Positions 36,098 to 44,059 of a DNA stretch of 64,000 nt are shown here, one piece after another. The DNA is from Bernardetia sp042180575 (GTDB lineage Bacteria; Bacteroidota; Bacteroidia; Cytophagales; Bernardetiaceae). Both the position numbers and the translations under genes were made by a program. Where the stretch lies: the NCBI RefSeq assembly GCF_042180575.1, contig NZ_CP170094.1, forward strand, positions 2,170,001 through 2,234,000, given 5' to 3'. Numbering within the stretch: the first letter of the stretch is position 1; every line of letters starts with the position of its first letter. The notes beneath the pieces were generated by a model. It did not search any database. It was not told where the DNA came from and worked only from the letters and a program-made list of their open reading frames with translations.

Positions 36098-36853
36098 ATG
36101 ACAAAGCAAGCAATTATAGTAGGTGGAACAACAGGAATGGGTAGAAGTACAGCAGAACTATTGTTAAAAGATGGAAATGAAGTTATCATTATTGGCAGAC
36201 CTGACAAACAACTAGACCAAACCATCAAAGAATTATCAAAATTAGGAAGTGTAAAAGGTGTAGAGTTAGATTTATCAGACTTTGAAAAAGTAACTAGTTT
36301 TTCAAAAACTATTTCTAGCCTGTATCCAAACTTAAAATACTTAGTCAATGCAGCAGGTTATTTTAGTCCAAAGCCATTTTTAGAGCATCAAGAAGAAGAT
36401 TATGAGATTTATCATAATTTTAATAAAGCCTTTTTCTTTATTACTCAATCAGTAGCTCAAGTAATGGCAAAAAATGGAGAAGGCTCTATAGTAAATATTG
36501 GTTCTATGTGGGCAAAACAAGCAATTAAAGCTACTCCTTCTTCAGCTTACTCAATGGCAAAAGCAGGTTTGCATAGTTTCACACAACACTTAGCAATGGA
36601 ATTAGCTGATCATAATATACGAGTAAATGCTGTTTCACCTGCTGTTGTAGTGACACCTATTTATGGTGCATTTATGGAAAAAGATAAAATTGAAGAAAAT
36701 TTGCAAGGTTTTAATGGATTCCACCCTATTGGAAGAGTTGGCAGACCAGAGGAAATTGCTCAAACCATTTATTTTTTACTTACAGATAAAACTTCTTGGG
36801 TTACAGGAGCTATTTGGGATATTGATGGTGGAGTTATGGCAGGAAGAAATTAA
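36098..36853 (+). CDS. Short-chain dehydrogenase/reductase
   Basis: 251 residues. The classical SDR layout is clear: the glycine motif GGTTGMGRSTAELL, LVNAAGYF (NNAG equivalent), catalytic Ser in IVNIGSMWA, YSMAKAG (Tyr and Lys), AVSPAVVVTPIYG and the C-terminal WVTGAIWDIDGGVMAGRN. The TGMGRST form without an acidic residue after strand 2 (IIIGRPDKQ) suggests NADPH. Substrate unknown. Probably controlled by the AraC-type regulator upstream. Confidence 0.92.
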   Translation: MTKQAIIVGGTTGMGRSTAELLLKDGNEVIIIGRPDKQLDQTIKELSKLGSVKGVELDLSDFEKVTSFSKTISSLYPNLKYLVNAAGYFSPKPFLEHQEEDYEIYHNFNKAFFFITQSVAQVMAKNGEGSIVNIGSMWAKQAIKATPSSAYSMAKAGLHSFTQHLAMELADHNIRVNAVSPAVVVTPIYGAFMEKDKIEENLQGFNGFHPIGRVGRPEEIAQTIYFLLTDKTSWVTGAIWDIDGGVMAGRN

Positions 36854-37271
36854 CAATGTTTAAAGTTTTATGTTCAATCAAAAAACTTCATCAGTAGTTT
36901 TTACCAAAGTAAATTCTGACAATAGTTAAAGTATAATTTAAACTATTGATAAACTTTAAACAGATTCAATGATTTTTTGAATTGAAAAACTAGTTTTTCC
37001 AAAAGAAATAAACTAAAAAAGAAAAATTTCTAACTTGACTTGTAACCTTGAAATGAGTGTTTTTATAATTTGAATATAAGAATATCCTTTGTTGTTGGTG
37101 TCATTATCAACGATATTTTCAATAATTCTATTTCTAAGATTATTATTTTATCAAAATAAATAATCTATTGTTTTTTTACTTTTTATGTATAATATGAAAA
37201 TGCCCCTCAGATATAAATAAGGTGCTTTTTAGTCAAAAGAGTTGAATAAGTCAAAGTAGAACATAGTGATT
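36854..37271. other. Intergenic region left of the integrated element
   Basis: AT-rich, no gene supported. A small imperfect palindrome GTTGTTGGTGTC/ATTATCAACGAT sits near 37090-37114. The sequence leads directly into the left direct repeat of the element at 37272. Confidence 0.45.
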
Positions 37272-37294
37272 TTTTTTACACTATATTTACACCA
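37272..37294 (+). repeat. Putative attL direct repeat
   Basis: 23-bp copy with core ACACTATATTTACACCA, immediately upstream of the recombinase start codon. Partner at 52046-52068. Confidence 0.55.
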
Positions 37295-37296
37295 AG

Positions 37297-38526
37297 ATGT
37301 CTTCTATCAAAACTATTTTGTACACACAGAAAAAACTAGCAGACGGACAGTCGCCAGTTATGCTTTACGTTTATGAAGAAAAACCTTATCGTCTTTCACT
37401 AGGTTACAGAGCTTTTCCAAAAGATTGGGATAAAAAGAAAGGAAGGTTTAATAAAAGCTATCCTAATGCAAAAGCTAAAAACCTTGAATTACGTAAAAAA
37501 GAACTACTTGCTCATGAGCTTGTAGATGATTTTGTCAGAAAAGGAGAACGATTTGATTTCCCTACTTTCAAAAAAGTATTTAGAGGAGAAAAAGAAGAAA
37601 AACAGGAAGAGAAAAAAGAAGTTAATTTTTATGACTTTGTTGAAGAGCTAATTTCTGCTAAGAAAAAACTTGGAAAAATATCTACTTCAAGAGGTTACAA
37701 AGACGTTTATAATATCTTAAAGCGTTACCACCCTAAACCATTAAAATTTGAAAGTATAAACTATTCTTTTCTAAAAAAGCTAGAAGCTGAATTATTTGCA
37801 TTAGGTTCTAAAAAGGGAACAGTCTTTACTCGTATGGCTATACTAAGAGCTATGTATTATGAAGGTATTAGATGCAATCATATTGCAAAAGATAAAAACC
37901 CTTTTAATAATTCTTTCAAAAAGGACGGATATAATTTTTCAAAATTTAAGTCAGATTTAAGACCTAGAGCCTTAGATAAAGAAGAGTTAGATAGGTTTAG
38001 GAATTTCAATATTAAGAAATACCCAGAACTATCTTTGGCTTGGTACTACTTTATGTTTTCTTTCAAATTATTTGGGATGAATTTCACAGATATAGCAAAG
38101 CTAACAGACGATAACATAAAAGGCACACGTTTGGAATATATCAGACAAAAAACTGGTAAATCATTTAGCTTATTACTTACGAAAGAAACACAAGGTATTA
38201 TAGAGCTTTTTAGTTCTGAATCGGACTATCTGTTTCCAGTCTTGAAAAAAGAGAAACATAATACCATAACCAAGATAAAAAATAAAATAGGAAATACTCA
38301 AAAAGAAATAAATGAAAGTTTAAGGCAAATTGCTCTGATACAAGGGATTCATAAGTATATCACATTTTATACAGCTAGACATACTGCTGCAATGGCTTTA
38401 AAACGCAAAGGAATAAGCACCGATATTATTTCAGAAGCCTTAGGACACAGCGATTTAGCAGTTACACAACACTATTTATCTAAGTTTGAAAATACAGTTT
38501 TGGACAATGCTATAATGGATTTGTAG
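37297..38526 (+). CDS. Tyrosine recombinase/integrase of Bacteroidota type
   Basis: 409 residues. An Arm-type N-terminal domain (KTILYTQKKLADGQSPVMLY, YRLSLGYRAFPKDWDKKKGR) precedes a SAM-like core-binding domain and the catalytic domain. The block SFKLFGMNFTDIAKLTDDNI corresponds to the region of the first catalytic Arg, YTARHTAAMALKRKG carries the R of box II, and EALGHSDLAVTQHYL holds the His and the nucleophile Tyr of HYL. It resembles integrases of conjugative transposons and genomic islands in Bacteroidota. It is at the left end of the element, next to the direct repeat, and probably catalyses its integration and excision. Confidence 0.92.
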   Translation: MSSIKTILYTQKKLADGQSPVMLYVYEEKPYRLSLGYRAFPKDWDKKKGRFNKSYPNAKAKNLELRKKELLAHELVDDFVRKGERFDFPTFKKVFRGEKEEKQEEKKEVNFYDFVEELISAKKKLGKISTSRGYKDVYNILKRYHPKPLKFESINYSFLKKLEAELFALGSKKGTVFTRMAILRAMYYEGIRCNHIAKDKNPFNNSFKKDGYNFSKFKSDLRPRALDKEELDRFRNFNIKKYPELSLAWYYFMFSFKLFGMNFTDIAKLTDDNIKGTRLEYIRQKTGKSFSLLLTKETQGIIELFSSESDYLFPVLKKEKHNTITKIKNKIGNTQKEINESLRQIALIQGIHKYITFYTARHTAAMALKRKGISTDIISEALGHSDLAVTQHYLSKFENTVLDNAIMDL

Positions 38527-38613
38527 CACTTATTCGGATTCAAATCACTTGAAATATCCATTTCTATTTACATACTCTTGAAAATAAATTTTCAAACAAA
38601 AATGTAATACAAA

Positions 38614-38928
38614 ATGGATATTTCAAAATTTGGATGGACACGCAAAGAACAAGAAGTACAAACAGGAGATTATCATTTTTCTGGTCGTATTCTTATGACA
38701 GCTACCGTTCAAGAAGGTTTAGAACAGGAAGTTATACAAGCTATTGTATTTAATGCCTTGAAATTTGCGAAAGAACAAAATGGAATAGACTATTTATTAG
38801 TCTATCTAAATGAAGAAACAGGAGAAAAACTGTTTTTCATAGATGAATCCACTAAGACTGAGTTACAGTCTGGTCAAAAGCCACAGGAGTATAATTATGC
38901 TACTCTTATGTTTGCAGAAGATTATTAG
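38614..38928 (+). CDS. Small protein of unknown function
   Basis: 104 residues (MDISKFGWTRKEQEVQTGDY). Mixed alpha/beta, cytosolic, acidic, no motif I recognise. It is the only rightward gene between the integrase and the leftward nucleotide-metabolism genes and shares a bidirectional terminator with them. A regulatory or anti-host function is possible but not shown. Confidence 0.6.
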   Translation: MDISKFGWTRKEQEVQTGDYHFSGRILMTATVQEGLEQEVIQAIVFNALKFAKEQNGIDYLLVYLNEETGEKLFFIDESTKTELQSGQKPQEYNYATLMFAEDY

Positions 38929-38938
38929 AATCAACAAA

Positions 38939-38973
38939 AAGCAAGTAGATTTTATTCTACTTGCTTAATTTTT
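38939..38973. terminator. Bidirectional terminator
   Basis: AAGCAAGTAGA at 38939-38949 pairs with TCTACTTGCTT at 38956-38966, flanked by A-run and T-run; it lies between convergent genes. Confidence 0.82.
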
Positions 38974-39945
38974 TTATAAAAAAATGTTTTCAAATGATAA
39001 ATATTTAGATTTGCTCCTATCTATCTCTAATCCTTTTTCTAATCGAATCTTTAGATAAACTAAATTAAATATTTCAACCCAATAATCAGATAAATCATAA
39101 GATAAATTTTTAAAAATATCTTCTATGTCAGCATTAATATTATCTTTGAAAGTTTTTTCTAAATTAACAATATCATTAACAGATAATTTATTATCTAATG
39201 ACATAGCAGGCATACAAAATGTTTCTAAGTTAGAAATATCCTCTGAAATAATTTTTTTTAATGTATCACTTTCGTGTTCATAATAATGAAAAGAATTACA
39301 ATAATAATGAAATTCTCCTATTTTAATACCTAATAATAGAGAAATTATTTCTTGTAGCATTGAAAATAAAAATATATCATAAGGAAAAACTGTTACCACA
39401 GATTGAGACCTCATATGAAGAAAAAAATCAACCTTTTCATCTCTTATCATTATCTGAATACTAGATACACAGGGTGTATCTAAAGGTAATTTAACCAAAT
39501 CTGAGGGAATAAATATAGGAATCATAGCACGTCTAGTATTTCTATCTTTTTCTATTAACTTCTTCAAATAGAAAAATAGATTACCCTTTCCAAATATTCT
39601 TTCTCCAAAAGCTGCTTCATAATAATTACCACCTTCTGAAAAAACATTACCTTGTCTATTATAAATACTAATATCTTCTACTAGATTACTCCCTGAAAGT
39701 AACCATATAAAATTAGCAAAACAGAAACCTAAAGAAAGTTTTCTTTCTTTAGAAAAGATTAATCTATTGAGAGGATTTGATAAAGTAAAGGAATAGCCTT
39801 TTATTTCATAAAAATCCTTCTTCCTAGTACCAAAGGAAGAACCTATAGAGCGAGTATCTGATACAGAACTAACTTTTTTTCCATTACTAATAAGTTCATT
39901 TAAAGACGAAAAATAAACCTCTTGAAAAGAATTGAAAGTATTCAT
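38974..39945 (-). CDS. Thymidylate-synthase-superfamily protein
   Basis: 323 residues. The C-terminal two thirds follow the thymidylate synthase fold: YEAAFGERIFG, the paired Arg region KDRNTRRAMIPIF, the nucleophile-containing LDTPCVSSIQIMI, FFLHMRSQSVVTVFPYDIFL (in place of RS.D...G.PFN) and IGEFHYYCNSFHYYEHE (in place of GdaHlY.nH). The usual QRSND and PFN residues have been changed, so dTMP formation is doubtful; a hydroxymethylase or other pyrimidine C5 enzyme is a reasonable alternative. It is the last gene of a leftward run after RdgB-like and P-loop kinase genes. Confidence 0.8.
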   Translation of the reverse strand: MNTFNSFQEVYFSSLNELISNGKKVSSVSDTRSIGSSFGTRKKDFYEIKGYSFTLSNPLNRLIFSKERKLSLGFCFANFIWLLSGSNLVEDISIYNRQGNVFSEGGNYYEAAFGERIFGKGNLFFYLKKLIEKDRNTRRAMIPIFIPSDLVKLPLDTPCVSSIQIMIRDEKVDFFLHMRSQSVVTVFPYDIFLFSMLQEIISLLLGIKIGEFHYYCNSFHYYEHESDTLKKIISEDISNLETFCMPAMSLDNKLSVNDIVNLEKTFKDNINADIEDIFKNLSYDLSDYWVEIFNLVYLKIRLEKGLEIDRSKSKYLSFENIFL

Positions 39946-39980
39946 TTTTACAAATAATTTTTATAACGAAGAAATTGATT

Positions 39981-40586
39981 TTACTCTATTTTTAATATAG
40001 TCATAAAATCATCTATAAATGTTGGTATTTGATTAGTAGATATTTCTAATATTAAATCATTACTAAAACATCCATAAGTTAGTTTTTTTATAAAAAAAAA
40101 CTCAAAGTCTTGAAAGTATTTAAGTTTTTTTGTTCTAAGACCAGAATCAAAATCTATATTCTTTATTGGACTGAATAATAATATTTTAAAATATGGAAGA
40201 CTATCTATATGAGCTTTTATCTTCTCAAACATATCAACATATATTCCCAAAGAATTATCTGATAAGTTAGATTTATCTAAGTAGAAAGTACAATAAAACA
40301 AACTGTCTATAATACTTCTATCTATCAATATTATATCGTTTGTTTTTTTATATTTATTTAAAAGAGCTTTTTCTTCTTCTATTTTTTGAAGGTTGATTTC
40401 ATACTGAAATTCAAGATATGAGTTGGGGTCATTTCTTATTGTATCAATATCAAAAGGCTTATTGTTTCTTCTTATTATCTCATCTAATATTACTACAGAG
40501 TTATCAGAATATTTTTGAGCAATTTTATTAAGGGTTGTTGTTTTACCCGAATTAGAAGCACCAGAAAACGGTATTAAAAATGCCAT
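39981..40586 (-). CDS. P-loop nucleoside/nucleotide-kinase-like ATPase (AAA_28-like)
   Basis: 201 residues from the ATG at 40586, 4 bases past the upstream stop; a further start at 40613 would overlap that gene. The Walker A is FSGASNSGKTTTLNKIA. VVILDEIIRR and LIDRSIIDSLFYCTFYLD resemble the DE and DRS motifs of deoxynucleoside-kinase-like and NadR/AAA_28 ATPases. LRTKKLKYFQDFEFFF may be the LID. The target may be a nucleoside, a nucleotide or a modified base. Translationally linked to the RdgB-like gene. Confidence 0.78.
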   Translation of the reverse strand: MAFLIPFSGASNSGKTTTLNKIAQKYSDNSVVILDEIIRRNNKPFDIDTIRNDPNSYLEFQYEINLQKIEEEKALLNKYKKTNDIILIDRSIIDSLFYCTFYLDKSNLSDNSLGIYVDMFEKIKAHIDSLPYFKILLFSPIKNIDFDSGLRTKKLKYFQDFEFFFIKKLTYGCFSNDLILEISTNQIPTFIDDFMTILKIE

Positions 40587-40590
40587 ATAA

Positions 40591-41199
40591 CTATGATTTA
40601 AGAAATTTATCAATTATTAACTGTATTTTATTATATAAAGGGGTAAGATATTCATTCCAATCATCTTGATTATATTGACTTTGGGTCTTTTTCTTTTTAG
40701 GGTCAAACAAAAGAGAACTTAATGGGTAACCTTCAATTATTGGTAAACTTGGCGTATCTGTCATTTCTTCCTTTAGATGCACTTCTTCATATAGAATCTC
40801 TCCGTCTGGATGGGCTAACGATATTGCATAAATCCAAGTTATTCCTTTATTCTTTAGTTTAGATATTTTAGATTGGAATTTATTTAACATCTCATCGTCT
40901 GTCAATGCAACATCACTTTCATAACGTCTTACCTTAGTTCTTGGTTGTTCATTATCTGGAAGCCCATCTATATACAGAGCTTCATCAACACTAAGTGTCG
41001 GTATTTTTGTATAATCTGCATAAATCTTCGCTTTTTTCAAAGCATTTTCTTTTGCTGTTTCCCCATCTTCAATTATAGGAAGAGCTTCTTTATCTAAGTC
41101 TTTCAAAGATATAACTTGTATATCTGAAAATCTTTCTAATACACTCTTATAGCGAGCAAATTTAGCAGGGTTACCAGTTCCTATTAGTATCTGTTTCAT
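40591..41199 (-). CDS. RdgB/HAM1-like nucleoside-triphosphate pyrophosphatase
   Basis: 202 residues. The N-terminal half matches the Ham1 family: ILIGTGNPAKFARYKSVLER, PIIEDGETAKENALKKAKIY and PTLSVDEALYIDGLPDNEQP (normally LSDDSGL.ID.L.G.PG). The family hydrolyses non-canonical NTPs such as dITP or XTP to monophosphates. The second Asp of the canonical SDDSGL is Val-Asp-Glu here and the C-terminal part is divergent, so substrate preference may have changed. It is first in a three-gene leftward run with the kinase and TS-like genes. Confidence 0.82.
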   Translation of the reverse strand: MKQILIGTGNPAKFARYKSVLERFSDIQVISLKDLDKEALPIIEDGETAKENALKKAKIYADYTKIPTLSVDEALYIDGLPDNEQPRTKVRRYESDVALTDDEMLNKFQSKISKLKNKGITWIYAISLAHPDGEILYEEVHLKEEMTDTPSLPIIEGYPLSSLLFDPKKKKTQSQYNQDDWNEYLTPLYNKIQLIIDKFLKS

Positions 41200-41273
41200 T
41201 TTATTTTTTTTGTAAAATTTTTTTTAATATAAGAATTCACTACAACAAAAACAAGCTAAAGAAGGATAAAAAA

Positions 41274-41305
41274 AGTGATAACTTGAAATCTATCAAATTA
41301 TCACT
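41274..41305 (-). terminator. Terminator hairpin after the NDK-like gene
   Basis: AGTGATAACTTGA at 41274-41286 pairs with TCAAATTATCACT at 41293-41305, A-run on the left (T-run on the minus strand). It separates the NDK-like gene from the RdgB-like unit. Confidence 0.8.
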
Positions 41306-41332
41306 CTTAATTATTTTCTAAAGTTATTATTT

Positions 41333-42358
41333 TTAGAATATCTCTTTCAAAGTACTAATACTTTCTTCTGAATTTTTTTCTTCTGTTAAATCAAATAACG
41401 AAATATTTTTACCTTCAAATTCTACATTAGGATTAGAAATAATAGTTTCCACTTTATCTTTGGGAAATGTATTAATTAGCTTTTTCCCAAAAGAAAAGTT
41501 ATTATAATTTTTTTCTCCATTACTCAAATTATAGTTAGAATTATAGCGTTTTAGTTCAACTAATCCTTCCAAAGCACCAGCAGAAAGATGTACACCATTC
41601 ATTCCTTGAGAAACTTGGTCTAAACCAAATTGTTCTTTTTGTTCCAGTAAAATTTTTCTTATACTACCTTCTTTAGCATTGATAGGATTGGTAGCTCCTA
41701 TAAGATTGTTTCGTGCCTCCGACCAATTTGTATTGCCAACTAATGTAAACGTTACAATAGAACGACCTTTTTCTGTAAAATGAAGTAATTGACTTGGATG
41801 AAAACCATTAACTAAATAAACTGTTTCTGAATCCATCTTTATTTCCTCACAATATGTACCTCCTGCCAATTTTACATTTTTGTTGTTTTGCCATAGATAT
41901 TCTAGTGATAAAGGATTAAAGAAATCATATTTTTCAAGGAACTCAATACCACCTAAGACATTACAATCATTTACTTCTTTGCCAAATAATTCTTTAAACT
42001 TATTATGAGCTGCCTCAGAAAGATTATTTTTAGCGTCAGAAGCTATACTATTAATAACTCCATAGTGTTGTGCTATTATATTATTTTTATCTAAATAGTT
42101 CGCAGATAATATATTAATATTTTTAATGCTCAAATTAAATTCTTGCATTTTGGCAAAAATCATTTCAAATATTTTATCTATTTTTATATCTTCTGAAGAT
42201 AGAGTTAATTCAGGTTTTATAAAGAAAAGAAACTCATTTTCTCCCTCTAAGACTTCACTATTTGTGAAGACTTCTAAATATTCTATACTACTATCTTGCG
42301 CTTTTTTTACTCCTTCTGTTATAGAAGTTATTAGTTCTTTGTCTATTGAAAGTTCCAT
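41333..42358 (-). CDS. Nucleoside-diphosphate-kinase-like protein with a large insert
   Basis: 341 residues, more than twice the size of ordinary NDK. The N-terminal part has FLFFIKPELTLS (canonical IIKPDAV) and the helix that follows. About 130 unrelated residues intervene (about 85-200). The C-terminal half then shows WSEARNNLIGATNPINAKEG-SIRK (canonical R..LG.TNP..A.PGTIR) and QGMNGVHLSAGALEGLVEL, where the His matches the phospho-acceptor of NIIHGSDS. It is expected to transfer phosphate between nucleotides. Its own promoter and terminator separate it from the downstream genes. The insert may confer specificity. Confidence 0.75.
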   Translation of the reverse strand: MELSIDKELITSITEGVKKAQDSSIEYLEVFTNSEVLEGENEFLFFIKPELTLSSEDIKIDKIFEMIFAKMQEFNLSIKNINILSANYLDKNNIIAQHYGVINSIASDAKNNLSEAAHNKFKELFGKEVNDCNVLGGIEFLEKYDFFNPLSLEYLWQNNKNVKLAGGTYCEEIKMDSETVYLVNGFHPSQLLHFTEKGRSIVTFTLVGNTNWSEARNNLIGATNPINAKEGSIRKILLEQKEQFGLDQVSQGMNGVHLSAGALEGLVELKRYNSNYNLSNGEKNYNNFSFGKKLINTFPKDKVETIISNPNVEFEGKNISLFDLTEEKNSEESISTLKEIF

Positions 42359-42439
42359 ACTAAGTATTTATTGTGTTTTTTGATTTAATGTACAAATATA
42401 ACACAATATTTTTCAAGAAAGAATGAAAACCCATAAAAG

Positions 42440-43072
42440 TTATGAGTTAAGAAAATTATCTATATCATCTACTCTGTTTGGATAAGTTGCTTTTAGTCTT
42501 TGTATAGCTACATCTTTTCTAAAGTAAGAAAACTCTCCTAAGTCATAACCAAAATCTATATAATGTGGTCTTCCTAAACTATTACATCTTACATCATTAA
42601 GAAAGTTAATTGTATTAAAACCTAGCTTGTCTAAAGTATCAGCCATAATAATAAGCTCTCTAAAATCTTTTGTACTTTTATAGTCATTAGGGTAAAAATC
42701 TTCTATGATAACACCTTGACCGTAAAAATACCAATTAGAAATATTTAGTCCATTTTCTTGTAATAATTTTCTTCTGTTACTCCAGTCTTGCAAATGTTTC
42801 TCTGGTGGTAGTGTTATTATTGCCTTAATAACTATTTGTTTTTCTTTAATTATATCATAAACATTTCTATATTTTATTTGAAAAGATGTAAAATAAGTTT
42901 CTGCTCCCTTTCTATGCCAATCATTTAGGTCAGTAAACGAAATTAGCGTATCACTAGAACTCAATATAGTTTTCCTTTGTAGCCATTTTTGGATTCCTTC
43001 TAAATCTAAATTATACTTATCTTTCAGAATTTCAGAAGAAGCTCCTTTTTCTCTTACAATAATATTTTCCAT
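42440..43072 (-). CDS. Kinase-like (phosphotransferase-fold) protein, uncertain
   Basis: 210 residues from the ATG at 43072 (MENIIVREKGASSEILKDKY); the frame opens further upstream to 43117 but with a non-ATG start. The C-terminal part NTINFLNDVRCNSLGRPHYI-DFGYDLGEF resembles the catalytic and metal-binding loop of aminoglycoside-phosphotransferase or protein-kinase folds (D....N ... iDFG.dlg). A glycine loop is not evident. It is the farthest upstream of the leftward nucleotide-metabolism group and borders the UGA=Gly block. Function unknown. Confidence 0.5.
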   Translation of the reverse strand: MENIIVREKGASSEILKDKYNLDLEGIQKWLQRKTILSSSDTLISFTDLNDWHRKGAETYFTSFQIKYRNVYDIIKEKQIVIKAIITLPPEKHLQDWSNRRKLLQENGLNISNWYFYGQGVIIEDFYPNDYKSTKDFRELIIMADTLDKLGFNTINFLNDVRCNSLGRPHYIDFGYDLGEFSYFRKDVAIQRLKATYPNRVDDIDNFLNS

Positions 43073-43169
43073 TCTTGATTTTTTTATTTGAAATGCTAAA
43101 TTAGCTACTGAAAACAAATAAACCTAATTTATCTATCTTTAGTTTTTTTTTATAAAAAGTCCATTTAGA

Positions 43170-43760
43170 ATGCACCTACTCCCCCACCAAATAGCTCAAA
43201 AACTATGAGTTTCCGAAAGGACAATCTATAATTACAGAAAAAAACTAAAAGGTAAATTCAAAGAAGAACAAAGAAATGGTAGGACTTACCTAGAGTTTGC
43301 ACCATTTTTAGAGTATGCAAAATCACTTGGCAATACCTTTCCGAAAGATTCAGAAATATTTCCAAATATTCAGAAAGAAATACAAAATAATTCAGAAGAA
43401 ATACAAGAAAATAGTATAGAAAAGCCAAATTGAAATTTCTGAAATCTTTCGGAAAGGGTTGCAGAAAGTTCAGAAAGCAAGGAAAATACCCAAAACCGAA
43501 ATAAAGAAAAAAAACAACTAGAAAATTATAGCAATAATCTAAACGAACAAGTTCAAAAATATGCACTTGCGTTTAATGAAGAGAAAACAGAAAGAAAAAA
43601 CTTGCAGAAAAAATATGATACTTTGGAAAATAGATTTTTGGATAAAGTGGAGGAAGTAGCTCGTTTCAAATGAAAAACAGCTTTATTTTTTGCACTTTTG
43701 GGAGGACTTGCTTTTGCTCTTACACTAATTTTAGTCTATCTACTCTTTCTGAAAACCTAA
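43170..43760 (+). CDS. HTH/coiled-coil plasmid protein, readable only with UGA = Gly (code 25)
   Basis: From ATG 43170 to TAA 43758-43760 the frame has four in-frame TGA codons (43206, 43431, 43440, 43671) and no TAA or TAG; read as Gly it gives 196 residues. The start MHLLPHQIAQKL-G-VSERTIYNYRKKL is a classic helix-turn-helix and the first TGA falls exactly on the turn glycine. A coiled-coil region (KEKKQLENYSNNLNEQVQKY) is followed by a C-terminal membrane segment (GKTALFFALLGGLAFALTLI). It resembles small plasmid DNA-binding proteins. In a standard-code host only fragments would be made. Confidence 0.85.
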
Positions 43761-44059
43761 AGAAAAACAACGTTGTCTTTTTTTATTTTACTATTTTATA
43801 TATTTTACGCAGCTTAAAGACCAGTTCAGACCTAGTGTTTCAGACTTAAAGATGGAAACTTATAGGGTCAAGTATGAGAAATTTAGGGTCAAAAGTGGAA
43901 CAACTTAGGGTTTAAGATGGAAACTTATAGGGTATAACTATGAGAGAAATAGGGCAAGAAAAAAAGCAAGTATGGAAATAAATATTTTCCTTTCATATTT
44001 TAAACTTGTATTCCTATAATTTTTCCTTAGATTTTTGGTGTTTAGCTTATTTTGCCACA
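43761..44059 (+). other. Plasmid origin region (iterons, AT-rich)
   Basis: A short palindromic terminator-like stretch (ACAACGTTGT then seven T, 43767-43783) ends the HTH gene. The iterons at 43848-43956 and an AT-rich leader follow, up to the Rep start at 44060. No other gene is supported. Confidence 0.7.
43848..43956 (+). repeat. Five tandem 21-22-bp iterons, putative oriV
   Basis: Units begin at 43848, 43870, 43891, 43913 and 43935, each close to AAGATGGAAACTTATAGGGT; the invariant part is a final TAGGG preceded by an A-rich middle. The spacing of 21-22 bases is two helical turns. The array sits upstream of a Rep_3 initiator, the arrangement of theta-replicating iteron plasmids. Confidence 0.85.

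Noticed and set aside
43258..43566. Leftward 102-residue open frame antisense to the HTH gene
   Set aside because: It is a shadow of the code-25 frame, hydrophobic low-complexity, and lacks any family resemblance.
43848..43956. Iteron array as a CRISPR
   Set aside because: Units are 21-22 bases end to end without unique spacers, upstream of a Rep_3 gene, as expected for plasmid iterons.
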